Positions 8,683 to 18,232 of a stretch of DNA of 64,000 nucleotides are shown in pieces. The stretch is from Azospirillum picis. Lineage in GTDB: Bacteria; Pseudomonadota; Alphaproteobacteria; Azospirillales; Azospirillaceae. The stretch is taken from the NCBI RefSeq assembly GCF_017876115.1, contig NZ_JAGINO010000003.1, positions 310,001 to 374,000 on the forward strand, written 5' to 3'. A model generated the notes under the pieces. That model searched no databases. It saw only the letters and a list, made by a program, of their open reading frames with translations, and was not told the DNA's origin. Position numbers and translations under genes: made by a program. Within the stretch, counting starts at the first letter, position 1, and each line of letters starts with the position of its first letter.

Positions 8683-9099
8683 ATGTTCCGCTCGTCCGTT
8701 TCCCGTTTCCTCGCCGTGCCCACCGCCCGCAGCGTCGACGCGCAGCGCCTGCTTTCCGTAGCCCTGATCCCCCTGGCCGCATCGATCGCCATGGCGAGCA
8801 CGGTCGCCGCCACCGGCTTCACCATGACGCCGCTGGGCGAGGCGAGCGGCACGCTCGACTTCCTCCTGGACTTCACGAAGTTCTGCTATCTCGCCGTCGC
8901 CATGGCCCACCTGTCCGGCGCCATTGCCGAGCGCACCTGCGGCGGCATGGCCGCCGGCCTGTCGATGGACGAATTCGACGCACCGGAACCGCTCTCCAAG
9001 GAGGAGTTCTGGGGCGCCTTTCCCAACCACGTCGATGGTGCCGCCATCGCCGGCGCGGTCACCCTGCTCTGCGCGCTGACCAGCGCCCTTCTCGGATAA
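8683..9099 (+). CDS. Small membrane protein, unknown function
   Basis: 138 residues; GGAGAG lies 6 bases before the ATG. Hydrophobic stretches are at about 25-45 (SVALIPLAASIAMASTVAA), more weakly at about 60-80, and at the very C-terminus (GAAIAGAVTLLCALTSALLG). An acidic loop lies at about 95-115. No known family was recognised. It is divergent from the Crp/Fnr-type gene with about 170 bases between them, so control by that regulator is possible but not shown. Confidence 0.65.
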   Translation: MFRSSVSRFLAVPTARSVDAQRLLSVALIPLAASIAMASTVAATGFTMTPLGEASGTLDFLLDFTKFCYLAVAMAHLSGAIAERTCGGMAAGLSMDEFDAPEPLSKEEFWGAFPNHVDGAAIAGAVTLLCALTSALLG

Positions 9100-9190
9100 G
9101 CCGGCATCCCATCGGAGCGCACAGCGCGGTTGAGCAAGACCCGCGCTTGCCCCACTATGGCGCCGGCGGACTCTCAGCGGATGGACAGGC

Positions 9191-9946
9191 GTGAGCGGCG
9201 ATCAGACGGACAAGGCCGGCCAGGATTTGGAACCGGTGCGCCCCCGACGTGAAGGCATCGGGCTGATCGGGCGCCTGCGCGCCTATTTTCTCGCCGGCAT
9301 CCTGGTCACGGCACCGATCGCCATCACCGCCTATATCGCGTGGTGGGTCGTTTCGCTGATCGACGGCTATATCCGGCCCTTCATCCCCAGCGCCTACAAT
9401 CCCGAAAACTACCTGCCCTTCTCGATCCCCGGCATCGGCGTGCTGGTGGTGATCGTGGTGGTCACGCTGATCGGCGCTTTCGCCGCCGGCTATGTCGGCC
9501 GGCTCGTGCTCGGGGTCGGCGAAGGGGTCGTCGGGCGCATGCCGGTGGTCCGGTCCGTCTACGGCGCGGTCAAGCAGATCTTCGAGACAGTGCTCGCCAA
9601 GAAATCCAACGCCTTCCGCGAGGTGGTGGTGGTGCAGTATCCGCGTCCCGGTGTCTGGTCGCTGGGGTTCATCACCGGCAGCGCCCATCCCGAGGTGCAG
9701 GCACAACTGGGCGGCCATGGTGACGAGTTCGTCAACGTCTTCATCCCCTGCGCACCGCCCACCGCCGGCTACCTGGCGATGATGCCGCGGCGTGACGTCA
9801 CGGTTCTCAACATGACGGTCGAGGACGGGCTGAAGCTGGTGATGTCGGGCGGCATCGTCGTTCCGCCCGACCGCCGGCCGGCGCTGGTCGAAGAGGATCA
9901 GCCGGAACGCAAGGTCTTGGCCGCTGCCTCGCGCTCGAACAGGTAA
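9191..9946 (+). CDS. DUF502 family membrane protein
   Basis: 251 residues starting at GTG. After a charged cytoplasmic leader come two membrane helices (about 33-58 and 80-108), then a conserved soluble part with GRMPVVRSVYGAVKQ, ending in a charged tail. This is the layout of the DUF502 family, widespread in proteobacteria and without an established biochemical role. The last 49 bases overlap the 3' end of the convergent recG gene, so transcripts of the two genes are antisense to each other there. Confidence 0.85.
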   Translation: MSGDQTDKAGQDLEPVRPRREGIGLIGRLRAYFLAGILVTAPIAITAYIAWWVVSLIDGYIRPFIPSAYNPENYLPFSIPGIGVLVVIVVVTLIGAFAAGYVGRLVLGVGEGVVGRMPVVRSVYGAVKQIFETVLAKKSNAFREVVVVQYPRPGVWSLGFITGSAHPEVQAQLGGHGDEFVNVFIPCAPPTAGYLAMMPRRDVTVLNMTVEDGLKLVMSGGIVVPPDRRPALVEEDQPERKVLAAASRSNR

Positions 9947-12015
9947 AGCAGGGTCCGCAGTGCCTGGCCGCGCGGGCTGACCAGGTCGGGGTCGCGCTCC
10001 ACCACCAGCCGCGCGTCGTCGCGGGCGACGGCCAGCAACTCCCCATGCACCGCCAGATCGGCCAGTCGGAAGCCTGGCAGTCCCGACTGGCGGGTGCCGA
10101 GCACCTCGCCGGCGCCGCGGAGCCGCAGGTCCTCCTCGGCAATGACGAAGCCGTCCTCGGTGTCGCGCAGGGTCTTCAGGCGTGCCCGCGCCGTCTCGGT
10201 CAGGTTCGATTCGAACAGCAGCAGGCAGCTCGACGGCTTCTCGCCGCGACCGACCCGGCCGCGCAACTGGTGAAGCTGCGCCAAGCCGAACCGTTCGGCA
10301 TGCTCGATCACCATCACCGTCGCCTCGGGCACATTCACGCCGACCTCGATCACCGTGGTCGCCACCAGCACGTCGAGGCTGCCGGCCGCGAAGGCCGCCA
10401 TCACGGCGTCCTTGTCCGGGCCGCGCATCTTACCGTGGACCAGGCCGACGCGATCGCCGAAGCTCGCCCGCAGAAACGCGTGCCGTTCGGTGGCCGCCGC
10501 CAGGTCGGTCTGTTCGGATTCGTCGACCAGCGGGCAGACCCAGTAGACCCGCGCGCCTTCCGCGACCTTGCGGCGGATGCCGAGGACCACTTCCTCCAGT
10601 CGGTCGAGCGCGATGGTCACGGTCTGCACCGGCTTGCGGCCCGCCGGCTTCTCGGTCAGGCGGGACACGTCCATGTCGCCATAGGCGGTGAGCGTCAGCG
10701 TGCGCGGAATCGGCGTCGCCGTCATCACCAGGACGTCGACGGCCCGCCCCTTGCCGGACAATTGCAGACGCTGGTGCACGCCGAACCTGTGCTGCTCGTC
10801 GATCACCGCCAGCGCCAGATCCTTGAAGGCGACATCCTCCTGGAACAGGGCGTGGGTGCCGATCAGCAGCGGCAGTTCGCCCGACGCCAGGCGGTCGAGC
10901 AGTGCCTGCCGGGCCTTGCCCTTGTCGCGGCCGGTCAACAGCCCGATCTCGACGCCGGCGGCCCTGCAGAGCGGCGCCAGGCTCTCGGCATGCTGGCGGG
11001 CAAGGATTTCCGTCGGCGCCATCAGTGCCGCCTGGCCGCCCGCCTCGACCGCGTTCAGCATGGCCATCAGCGCCACGACCGTCTTGCCGCTGCCGACGTC
11101 GCCCTGCAGCAGCCGCAGCATGCGCCGCTCCGCCGCCATATCGGCGTAGATCTCCTCCAGCGCCGCCGCCTGGGAGCCCGTCAGGGCGAAGGGCAGCGCC
11201 GCCAGCGCCGCCTGCCGCCTGGCACCGTCCCCCCGCGTCACCCGGCCGGCCAGACGCCGCTGGCTGGCCCGGACCAGCATCAGCGCGAGCTGGTTGGCCA
11301 ACAGCTCGTCGTAGGCGAGGCGCGAGCGGCCCGGCGAGGTGGCGGCCAGGTCGGCCTCGTCGTCCGGCGTATGGGCGCGCTTCAGCGCCTCGTCCCAGCG
11401 CGGCCAGTTGCGGCGGGCCAGCCAGGCGGCATCCTGCCATTCGGCAAGCTCCGGAACCTCGGTCAGCGCCGCGCGAACCGCCTTGCGCAACGTCTTGGCA
11501 GGGAGGCCGGCGGTCATGGGATAGACCGGCTCGACCAGTTCCAGTTCATCCTTGGAATCGACCGGGACGACGGCGTCGGGATGGGTGATCTGGGCGGTGT
11601 CGTTGAACCACTCGACCTTTCCCGACACCACCATGGTCGAGCCTGACGGGATCTGCTTGGACAGCCAGTCGCCGCGCACATGGAAATAGACCAGCTCAAG
11701 CACGCCGGTCTCGTCGGTGCAGCGGATCTTGTAGGGATGGCGCGAGTTCAACGGCGGGGCGTGCGAATCGATGCGCACCGTGAGCGTGGCGATCCGCCCG
11801 TGGGGGGCATCGGCGATCCTGGGCGAGAAACGGCGGTCGACGATGCCGCAGGGCAGATGCCACAACAGGTCGACGACATGGGCGCCGGCCAGCTTCTCCA
11901 CCAGCTTGCCCAACCGGGGACCGAGGCCGGGAAGTGCTGTGACCGGTTTGAAAAGCGGGAACAGGATGGCAGGGCGCACGGGCGGGACGCTATTGCAAAG
12001 CCTTGGATGATCCAC
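9898..12015 (-). CDS. recG: ATP-dependent DNA helicase RecG
   Basis: Remodels stalled replication forks and D-loops by branch migration. The 705-residue product has the N-terminal wedge/OB region (about 60-160; GLGPRLGKLVEKLAGAHVVD is typical) and two helicase lobes. Walker A is GDVGSGKT, the DEAH-type box appears as DEQH, and motif III is TATPIPRTL; motif VI is QLRGRVGRG. The C-terminal TRG-like segment follows. The start is not certain: the ATG at 12015 has no clear ribosome site and a GTG at 11979 gives RPAILFPLFKPV as N-terminus, common in relatives. It overlaps the DUF502 gene tail to tail. Confidence 0.95.
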   Translation of the reverse strand: MDHPRLCNSVPPVRPAILFPLFKPVTALPGLGPRLGKLVEKLAGAHVVDLLWHLPCGIVDRRFSPRIADAPHGRIATLTVRIDSHAPPLNSRHPYKIRCTDETGVLELVYFHVRGDWLSKQIPSGSTMVVSGKVEWFNDTAQITHPDAVVPVDSKDELELVEPVYPMTAGLPAKTLRKAVRAALTEVPELAEWQDAAWLARRNWPRWDEALKRAHTPDDEADLAATSPGRSRLAYDELLANQLALMLVRASQRRLAGRVTRGDGARRQAALAALPFALTGSQAAALEEIYADMAAERRMLRLLQGDVGSGKTVVALMAMLNAVEAGGQAALMAPTEILARQHAESLAPLCRAAGVEIGLLTGRDKGKARQALLDRLASGELPLLIGTHALFQEDVAFKDLALAVIDEQHRFGVHQRLQLSGKGRAVDVLVMTATPIPRTLTLTAYGDMDVSRLTEKPAGRKPVQTVTIALDRLEEVVLGIRRKVAEGARVYWVCPLVDESEQTDLAAATERHAFLRASFGDRVGLVHGKMRGPDKDAVMAAFAAGSLDVLVATTVIEVGVNVPEATVMVIEHAERFGLAQLHQLRGRVGRGEKPSSCLLLFESNLTETARARLKTLRDTEDGFVIAEEDLRLRGAGEVLGTRQSGLPGFRLADLAVHGELLAVARDDARLVVERDPDLVSPRGQALRTLLYLFEREAAAKTLRSG

Positions 12016-12690
12016 AGAAAGCCGGTTGGCGGCTTCGGCGTCAAGCCGCTCCTCGATCCCACCGCCGGACCGGGGGCCAGGGGCATGCGCCTGCGAGGAT
12101 CGTCGGGGAGCTTCGGGAGAAGGGACGGCGGAGCGCGCCGGGACCGGCGGCCTTGGGTGGGGGGCAACGTCGGCCGGATGACGGCCGCCGGCGCACTCCG
12201 CCGAGAGGTTTCGTCCGGAGGCAAACGGGAGGCCCGGACGCTACTGTCCGATGGCAGGGGACCATCGGGAAGAGACACCAGAAGAGAAGACGCTCTGGAT
12301 GACCGGCCGGTGTTTCAGGGGGGCTGGCCCGACCGCGTCACGGTTATGACCATAGCCGTCGACCCCTGTCCCGAACCTGACCCGACCATGAAATCGGGTT
12401 CATGAAGCCCGCGGTCCTGCGCTTGGGATAGGACCGCATCCACAGGCTGCGGCCCGTTTGAAGCGGAGGCGTGGCGGCAGAAACGCCGACGGCGCCGTTC
12501 GCGGATCACCGCGACGGCGACAATGCCTGTTCAAGTATCCGAAGTGGTAATTCTTAATCCCAGACGGATTTATATGGCATTTAAAGTTCTTTTAACCTTG
12601 ATGGACGCTTAATCCACCCGCGGGAACGCTTGATCCCCGAAAGACGCCCTATCAACGATTTACATCCACCCGACACCAAGGGAGCTATTC
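12016..12690. other. Intergenic region, promoter-like AT-rich end
   Basis: About 675 bases upstream of recG (minus) and of a small plus-strand gene. The first 500 bases are GC-rich with only low-complexity open frames. From about 12530 to 12620 it becomes AT-rich (for example TTTATATGGCATTTAAAG), which probably holds the promoter of the 79-residue protein. No RNA gene was recognised. Confidence 0.4.
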
Positions 12691-12930
12691 ATGCCCGCAC
12701 AAAAGGTCGCCGACGAGGTTCGCAAGGCCAGCCGCATCCACGCGCGCCTGCTGGACGCCTTCATCGACTTGACGGAGCAGGAATTGGCGGCACTGACGCC
12801 CGGCTTCGCCGCCGAAAGCCTGCTGGAGTCGCTGGAACGGATGCGCGACGCCCGCAAGTCCTACGGTTCGACCGCCGGCGTGATGGTCATCTCCAACATG
12901 TCGCTGTCGCCGGCTTCCAACGCCGCCTGA
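12691..12930 (+). CDS. Small acidic helical protein, unknown function
   Basis: 79 residues with a strong ribosome site (AAGGGAG) before the ATG. The sequence predicts an amphipathic helical protein: VADEVRKASRIHARLLDAFIDL, then EQELAALTPGFAAESLLESLERMRDA, and a short hydrophobic end. No family was recognised, no signal peptide or membrane helix is seen. An AT-rich leader suggests its own promoter. The good start site and balanced composition support a real gene. Confidence 0.65.
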   Translation: MPAQKVADEVRKASRIHARLLDAFIDLTEQELAALTPGFAAESLLESLERMRDARKSYGSTAGVMVISNMSLSPASNAA

Positions 12931-12961
12931 GCGGCGCGGGTGGGGAACCTTGTGACGGCCC

Positions 12962-13276
12962 TCAGGCCGTCACCGTCTTGCGAACACGCGGTTTGCGCGC
13001 CTTGGGGGGCTCAGCCGCGGCGACTGCCGGTTCCTCGGCCTTGACGCTCTTGGACGGGCCGGCTGCCTTTGGCGCGACCGTCTTCGGTGCGGCCGCCTTG
13101 CGCGGCGCCTTCACCTCCGCGACCACTGGCGACAGGTCGGGAAGACCAGCGGCATCGTCGGCGAGTGCCTGCTCGGCCCGGAGCCAATGTTCCGAATCCC
13201 TGCCGTGCGGACAACCCTCGTCCAGCCAGATCGCGTAAGCGCGTTCACGGATGCGCTGCTCGTTATCCACGCCCAT
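12962..13276 (-). CDS. DUF2934 domain protein with basic alanine-rich tail
   Basis: 104 residues from the ATG at 13276, which has GGGGAG close upstream; the open frame reaches further but that part looks non-coding. The N-terminal 40 residues (IRERAYAIWLDEG, then GRDSEHWLRAE) form the DUF2934 motif, common in rhizobial and Azospirillum proteins. Residues 45-104 are low-complexity K/A/P/V-rich, resembling histone H1-like or nucleoid-binding tails. DNA binding is therefore conceivable but not shown. Confidence 0.8.
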   Translation of the reverse strand: MGVDNEQRIRERAYAIWLDEGCPHGRDSEHWLRAEQALADDAAGLPDLSPVVAEVKAPRKAAAPKTVAPKAAGPSKSVKAEEPAVAAAEPPKARKPRVRKTVTA

Positions 13277-13376
13277 CACACTCCCCATCTCGTTTGTGCA
13301 CGCGTTGCCGCGGTGCAAAGACTGTCGAAAAACCGGGAGGCGTGCAACCAAGCGGAACGTTATCGGCGATCGGCCA

Positions 13377-14387
13377 TCACTCCGATGACGATTCGCCATG
13401 GTCCGGCTGGCGGTTCTGTTGGAACTCCCGCCATTTGGCTACGTTGCGGTTGTGGTCGGACAGCGACTTCGCGAACACATGTCCGCCGGTGCCGTCGGCA
13501 ACGAAATACAGGAAGTCGTGGCGCTCCGGCTTCATGACCGCCTGGATGGACGCCTTGCCCGGATTGGCGATCGGTCCCGGCGGCAGGCCGTTCACCTGGT
13601 AGGTGTTGTAGGGCGAGTCGGTTTTCCAGTCGTTGCGGGTCAAGGCCCGGCCAAGCTCGCCGCCGCCGTCGGTCAGCGCATAGATCACCGTCGGATCGGA
13701 CTGCAGCTTCATCCCCGCTTCCAGCCGGTTGACGAAGACGCCTGCGACCTTCGGCCGCTCGGTGGCGATTCCGGTTTCCTTCTCGACGATCGAGGCCAGC
13801 GTCAGCGCCTGCTGCGGCGTTTCCAGCGGCAGATTGGCATCGCGCTCCGCCCAGGCTTCCGACAGCGTCTTGCTCATCGCCGCCTGCATGCGCTCGACCA
13901 GCGCGGCCCGGCTGTCGCCGTAGGAGTAATGGTAGGTCTCCGGCAGCAGGGAGCCTTCCTTGGGCGGTTTGGCGATGTCCCCGGTCAGGGCGGTTTCGTG
14001 TGCCAGCAGGGCCACCACCTGCGCGGCGGTGAGCCCCTCCGGTACCGTGAAACGGCGGACGACGGTCCGGCCCTGGCGCATCTGCTCCAGGACGCCTTCG
14101 ATGCTGATGCCCGCCGGAAACTGGTACTCGCCGGCTTTCAGGTCACGAAAGGAGCCGGTCAGCTTGGCCGCCGCGACGAAGACCAGGGGCGAGCCGATCA
14201 CCCCGGCGTCGCCGAGCGTGATGGCAATGGCCTCCAGCCCGCTGCCGCGAGGCACGACGACGGCTTCCGGCTGCTCAAGCGGTCCGGACGCCGTGTAGCG
14301 CTCGAACCCCCAATAGCCGATTCCCACCGCGGAGCCGACCGCAAGGGCCAGCGTCCCCGCAACGATCCGGAGACCCCAGCCCATCAC
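13377..14387 (-). CDS. mltG: Endolytic murein transglycosylase MltG
   Basis: Inner-membrane lytic transglycosylase thought to cut nascent glycan strands and so set their length. The 336-residue protein has a membrane anchor at about 8-26, a LysM-like region (about 40-110) and the YceG catalytic domain. Catalytic E202 lies in ASIVEKETG, and the later conserved segments SDPTVIYAL and SPYNTYQVNGLPPGPI are intact. It begins 44 bases after fabF on the same strand, an arrangement common in alphaproteobacteria, and is probably the last gene of the fab operon. The C-terminus has a short polar extension (NRQPDHGESSSE). Confidence 0.95.
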   Translation of the reverse strand: MMGWGLRIVAGTLALAVGSAVGIGYWGFERYTASGPLEQPEAVVVPRGSGLEAIAITLGDAGVIGSPLVFVAAAKLTGSFRDLKAGEYQFPAGISIEGVLEQMRQGRTVVRRFTVPEGLTAAQVVALLAHETALTGDIAKPPKEGSLLPETYHYSYGDSRAALVERMQAAMSKTLSEAWAERDANLPLETPQQALTLASIVEKETGIATERPKVAGVFVNRLEAGMKLQSDPTVIYALTDGGGELGRALTRNDWKTDSPYNTYQVNGLPPGPIANPGKASIQAVMKPERHDFLYFVADGTGGHVFAKSLSDHNRNVAKWREFQQNRQPDHGESSSE

Positions 14388-14431
14388 TCACCTCTTCGAC
14401 GCCGCCGCCCCTGGCGGCGCTCGGAACCGGC

Positions 14432-15694
14432 TCACACGAATTCCTTGAACACCAGCGACGCGTTGGTGCCGCCGAAGCCGAAGGAGTTCGACAGGGCCGC
14501 GCGCACGCGGCGCTCCTGCGCGACCTTCGGCACCAGATTCGCGCCCTGGCAGCTCTCGGACGGGTTTTCCAGATTGAGCGTCGGGGGAACGACGCCGTGG
14601 TTGATCGCCTTGATCGAATAGATCGCCTCGACCGCACCGGCGGCGCCCAGCAGATGGCCGATCGCCGACTTGGTGGAGGACATGGCAAGCTTGTCCATGG
14701 ACTCGCCGAACAGGCGCCGCACGGCGCCCAGTTCGATCTCGTCGCCGAGCGGCGTCGATGTCCCGTGGGCGTTGACGTAGTCGATGTCCGACGGGGCGAG
14801 GCCGGCACGCTTCAGCGCGTTGCGCATCGCCCGGAAGCCGCCGTTGCCATCCTCCGCCGGGGCGGAGATGTGGTGGGCGTCGCCCGACATGCCGTAGCCG
14901 ACGACCTCGGCATAGATGGTGGCGCCGCGCTTCCTGGCGTGCTCCAGCTCCTCCAGCACCACGACGCCGGCGCCCTCGCCGATGACGAAGCCGTCGCGGT
15001 CCTTGTCGTACGGGCGCGACGCCTTCTCGGGCGTGTCGTTGAAGTTGGTGGACAGCGCGCGCATGGCGGCGAAACCGCCGACGCCCAGACGGCTGACGGC
15101 CGCCTCGGTGCCGCCGGCGATCATGACGTCGGCATCATCCAGCATGATCAGACGGGCGGCATCGCCGATGGCGTGCGCGCCGGTCGAGCAGGCGGTGACG
15201 ACCGCATGGTTGGGACCCTTGAAGCCGTGCTGGATCGAGATGTGGCCGGAGGCCAGATTGATCAGGCAGGCCGGGATGAAGAAGGGCGACAGCCGGCGGG
15301 GACCCTTTTCGTGCAGGGTGACCGCACCGTCGGCGATGCCCGGAAGGCCGCCGATGCCGGACCCGACCATGACGCCGGTCCGCTCGCGTTCCTCGTCGGT
15401 CTGGGGAGCCCAGCCGGAATCCTTGATGGCTTCGTGCGCCGCGGCGATGGCGAAGATGATGAAGTCATCCATCTTGCGCTGGTCCTTCGGCGGCACGAAG
15501 GCGTCGGCGTCGAAATCGCCGTCGCCGGTGCCGCGCGGGACCTGCCCGGCGACCTTGGAGGCCAGGTCGGAGGCGTCGAACCTCGTGATCGCGCGGATTC
15601 CCGATTGACTGGAAATCAGCCGCTCCCAGTTCAGCGTATGGCCGACACCCAGCGGCGTGACCAGTCCGAGGCCGGTGACGACGACACGTCTCAT
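14432..15694 (-). CDS. fabF: Beta-ketoacyl-ACP synthase II
   Basis: Condensing enzyme of fatty-acid elongation: adds malonyl-ACP to acyl-ACP. It has 420 residues from the ATG at 15694 (AAGGA upstream; the open frame extends ten codons further without support). The catalytic triad is complete: C169 in TACSTGAH, H310 in [11 protein letters not shown] and H347 in [11 protein letters not shown]. Its order after fabD, fabG and acpP on the same strand is the standard alphaproteobacterial fab cluster. A hairpin at 15728-15750 lies in the acpP-fabF spacer and could moderate the very high acpP expression relative to fabF. Confidence 0.97.
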   Translation of the reverse strand: MRRVVVTGLGLVTPLGVGHTLNWERLISSQSGIRAITRFDASDLASKVAGQVPRGTGDGDFDADAFVPPKDQRKMDDFIIFAIAAAHEAIKDSGWAPQTDEERERTGVMVGSGIGGLPGIADGAVTLHEKGPRRLSPFFIPACLINLASGHISIQHGFKGPNHAVVTACSTGAHAIGDAARLIMLDDADVMIAGGTEAAVSRLGVGGFAAMRALSTNFNDTPEKASRPYDKDRDGFVIGEGAGVVVLEELEHARKRGATIYAEVVGYGMSGDAHHISAPAEDGNGGFRAMRNALKRAGLAPSDIDYVNAHGTSTPLGDEIELGAVRRLFGESMDKLAMSSTKSAIGHLLGAAGAVEAIYSIKAINHGVVPPTLNLENPSESCQGANLVPKVAQERRVRAALSNSFGFGGTNASLVFKEFV

Positions 15695-15727
15695 GAGGCT
15701 GTTCCTTGACCTTTCCTCGCACAAACT

Positions 15728-15750
15728 CGTCGACGACGGTGTCGTCGACG
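15728..15750 (-). promoter_or_regulatory. Perfect inverted repeat in the acpP-fabF spacer
   Basis: CGTCGACGAC at 15728-15737 and GTCGTCGACG at 15741-15750 form a 10-bp stem with a 3-base loop. There is no T tract, so it is more likely a transcript-stabilising or attenuating hairpin between acpP and fabF than a full terminator. Confidence 0.4.
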
Positions 15751-15832
15751 GCCAGGCCCCGCGTCGCTCAGCACCCGATCGGTGGTGTGCGGCGGCTCGC
15801 CTGGCCCTCGGGGGCTAACGCCCGCGGCCCGA

Positions 15833-16072
15833 TCAGGCGGCGGCGTTGGCCTTGATGAAGTCGATGGCGTCCTTCACCGACAGGATCTTCTCGGCGGCGT
15901 CGTCCGGGATCTCGACACCGAACTCCTCCTCGAAGGCCATGACCAGCTCGACGGTGTCGAGGCTGTCGGCGCCCAGATCGTCGATGAAGGAGGCGTTCTC
16001 CACCACCTTCGACTCCTCGACACCCAGGTGGTCCACAACGATCTTCTTCACGCGCTCGGCGATGTCGCTCAT
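15833..16072 (-). CDS. acpP: Acyl carrier protein
   Basis: 79 residues, strongly acidic, with the 4'-phosphopantetheine attachment serine S37 in [10 protein letters not shown]. It carries growing acyl chains between the Fab enzymes in the cytosol. The length and sequence are standard. It is third in the fabD-fabG-acpP-fabF order, with 173 bases separating it from fabG, enough space for its own promoter, as is common for this abundant protein. Confidence 0.97.
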   Translation of the reverse strand: MSDIAERVKKIVVDHLGVEESKVVENASFIDDLGADSLDTVELVMAFEEEFGVEIPDDAAEKILSVKDAIDFIKANAAA

Positions 16073-16245
16073 CTTTTAAGACCTTCCAATCCTTGAAACC
16101 GCTCGGGATAATCCGGTCGGAGCAACACGCGAAGAACGTGCCGTCCTGCCGCGAAAAGCCCCGTCCGATAACACATTTCGACAGCCTTGACCAGCGCCCG
16201 CGCGGGCGTGGCTGGTGTCGCTCTTCACCTGTGGCGATACCGCCG

Positions 16246-16983
16246 TCAGATCATGGCCATGCCGCCGTTGATGTGCAGCGTCTGGCCTGTGACGTAGGCG
16301 GCCTCGTCGCTCGCGAGGTACACGACCCCGGCGGCGATCTCCTCCGGCTGGCCCATGCGGCCGGCCGGAATGGCGGGGAGCAGCTTCTGCTTCTGCTCGT
16401 CGTTCAGGGCGTCGGTCATGGCCGTGGTGATGAACCCCGGCGCGACGCAGTTAACGGTTATGTTGCGCGAGGCGAGCTCGGCGGCAAGGGCCTTCGACAT
16501 GCCGATCAGGCCGGCCTTCGACGCGGCATAGTTGGCCTGGCCCGGATTGCCGGTGACGCCGACGACCGACGTGATGTTGACGATGCGGCCCCAACGGCGC
16601 TTCATCATGCCGCGCATCGCGGCGCGCGACAGCCGGAAGGCGGCGGTCAGGTTGACGTCGATGACGGCCTGCCAATCCTCGTCCTTCATGCGCATCGCGA
16701 TCTGGTCGCGGGTCAGCCCGGCGTTGTTCACCAGGATGTCGATCTTGCCCAGCGCCGCCTCGGCATCCTTGGCAAGCTGTTCGGTCGCCGCGGCATCGGC
16801 GAGGTTGCCGGGCACCACGAAGGCGCGCTCGCCCAGTTCGGCGGCCAGGGCCTCCAGAGGGGCGACGCGGGTGCCGGACAGGGCGACGCTGGCGCCGCGG
16901 GCATGCAGGGCACGGGCGATCGACGCACCGATGCCGCCGGACGCGCCGGTGACGAGGGCCGACTTGCCGGTCAGATCAAACAT
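16246..16983 (-). CDS. fabG: 3-oxoacyl-ACP reductase
   Basis: NADPH-dependent reduction of 3-oxoacyl-ACP in fatty-acid elongation. 245 residues from ATG 16983 (a GTG four codons upstream is the alternative). It is a short-chain dehydrogenase with cofactor motif TGASGGIG (12-19), NNAG (86-89) and catalytic S139, Y152 and K156 in the YxxxK arrangement. It starts 25 bases after the fabD stop, so translation in the same transcript is likely. Confidence 0.97.
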   Translation of the reverse strand: MFDLTGKSALVTGASGGIGASIARALHARGASVALSGTRVAPLEALAAELGERAFVVPGNLADAAATEQLAKDAEAALGKIDILVNNAGLTRDQIAMRMKDEDWQAVIDVNLTAAFRLSRAAMRGMMKRRWGRIVNITSVVGVTGNPGQANYAASKAGLIGMSKALAAELASRNITVNCVAPGFITTAMTDALNDEQKQKLLPAIPAGRMGQPEEIAAGVVYLASDEAAYVTGQTLHINGGMAMI

Positions 16984-17008
16984 GGATGGCCTCACGAGGC
17001 TGTTCGTA

Positions 17009-17950
17009 TCAGAGGGTCTTCAGGAACGACTCGACGTCCGCCGGCGCGCCGACCGACATCGCCGTCAGGTCCTTGTCGATGCGCTTGGTCAATCCGGCCA
17101 GCACCTTGCCCGACCCGACCTCGACCAGCCGCTCCACCCCCTGCTCCTTCATGAAGAGCACGCATTCGCGCCAGCGCACCATGCCCGTCACCTGCTCCAC
17201 CAGCAGGCGGCGGATGGCGTTGGGGTCGGACACCGCCGCGGCGGTGACGTTGGCGACCACCGGCACGACCGGCGCCGAAATGGTGACGGCGGCCAGCGCC
17301 TCGGCCATGGCGTCGGCGGCCGGCTGCATCAGCGCGCAATGGAAGGGCGCCGACACCGGCAAGCGGACCGAGCGCTTCAGGCCGCGCTCCGCCGCCAGCG
17401 TGATCGCGCGGTCGATGGCGTCGGCGCTGCCGGAAATCACCACCTGGCCGGCCGAATTGTCGTTGGCGATGCTGCAGACCTCGCCCTGGGCCGCATCGTC
17501 GGCGATCGCCTGCGCCTGCTCCAGGTCGGCGCCCAGCAGGGCAGCCATGGCGCCCTGCCCGACCGGCACGGCCTTCTGCATGGCCTGCCCGCGCAGCTTC
17601 AGCAGGCGCGCGGTGTCGGCCAGGGTGAAGGCGCCGGCGGCGCAGAGCGCGGAATACTCGCCCAGCGAATGGCCGGCGACGAAGGCGGCATGCTTGGACA
17701 GGTCGACCCCGCCCTCGCTCGCCAGCACCCGCATCACCGCGATGCTGACCGCCATCAGGGCCGGCTGCGCGTTCTCGGTCAGGGTCAGGTCGGCTTCCGG
17801 CCCTTCGGCCATCAGGCGCGACAGCCGCTGGTTCAGCGCGTCGTCAACCTCTTCGAAGGTGTGACGAGCGACTTCGAACGCCTCGGCGAGTTCGCGGCCC
17901 ATGCCGACGGCCTGGCTGCCCTGCCCCGGAAAGACGAACGCCCTGGTCAT
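17009..17950 (-). CDS. fabD: Malonyl-CoA:ACP transacylase
   Basis: Transfers malonyl groups from CoA to ACP, feeding the condensing enzymes. 313 residues from the ATG at 17950, where the family's usual N-terminus (TRAFVFPGQGSQ) begins; the open frame reaches 29 codons further but without family support. The nucleophile is S95 in GHSLGEYS, paired with H204 in APFHCALM. It is the first gene of the fab cluster; the promoter should lie between 17951 and about 18200. Confidence 0.96.
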   Translation of the reverse strand: MTRAFVFPGQGSQAVGMGRELAEAFEVARHTFEEVDDALNQRLSRLMAEGPEADLTLTENAQPALMAVSIAVMRVLASEGGVDLSKHAAFVAGHSLGEYSALCAAGAFTLADTARLLKLRGQAMQKAVPVGQGAMAALLGADLEQAQAIADDAAQGEVCSIANDNSAGQVVISGSADAIDRAITLAAERGLKRSVRLPVSAPFHCALMQPAADAMAEALAAVTISAPVVPVVANVTAAAVSDPNAIRRLLVEQVTGMVRWRECVLFMKEQGVERLVEVGSGKVLAGLTKRIDKDLTAMSVGAPADVESFLKTL

Positions 17951-18232
17951 GCTTCGATGAAACCCTGGATGAAAGCGCCCCGCCCCCTGCGGCGGCACCA
18001 TGGATTGGGCGACAGTCATACCCTCACTTTTGGGCAAGTCAAGCGATGCGCGATGACCAACGCGCCGGACCGGCGATAAAAAGGTACGAATAAAGTCGGA
18101 AGCCCGGAAAAAAAGCGCCGTTTCACCGGCGTTGTACGTGGGCGGCTGCTGTCCGGCTCATGAAGCGGGGGCGTCCGGTCTTGGAACGCCCCCGATGTTC
18201 GGCAAAGGATGTTCAGCAGAGGACCGGCGCGG

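Noticed and set aside
10045..11646. 533-codon plus-strand open frame
   Set aside because: Lies wholly antisense to recG, which has all helicase motifs.
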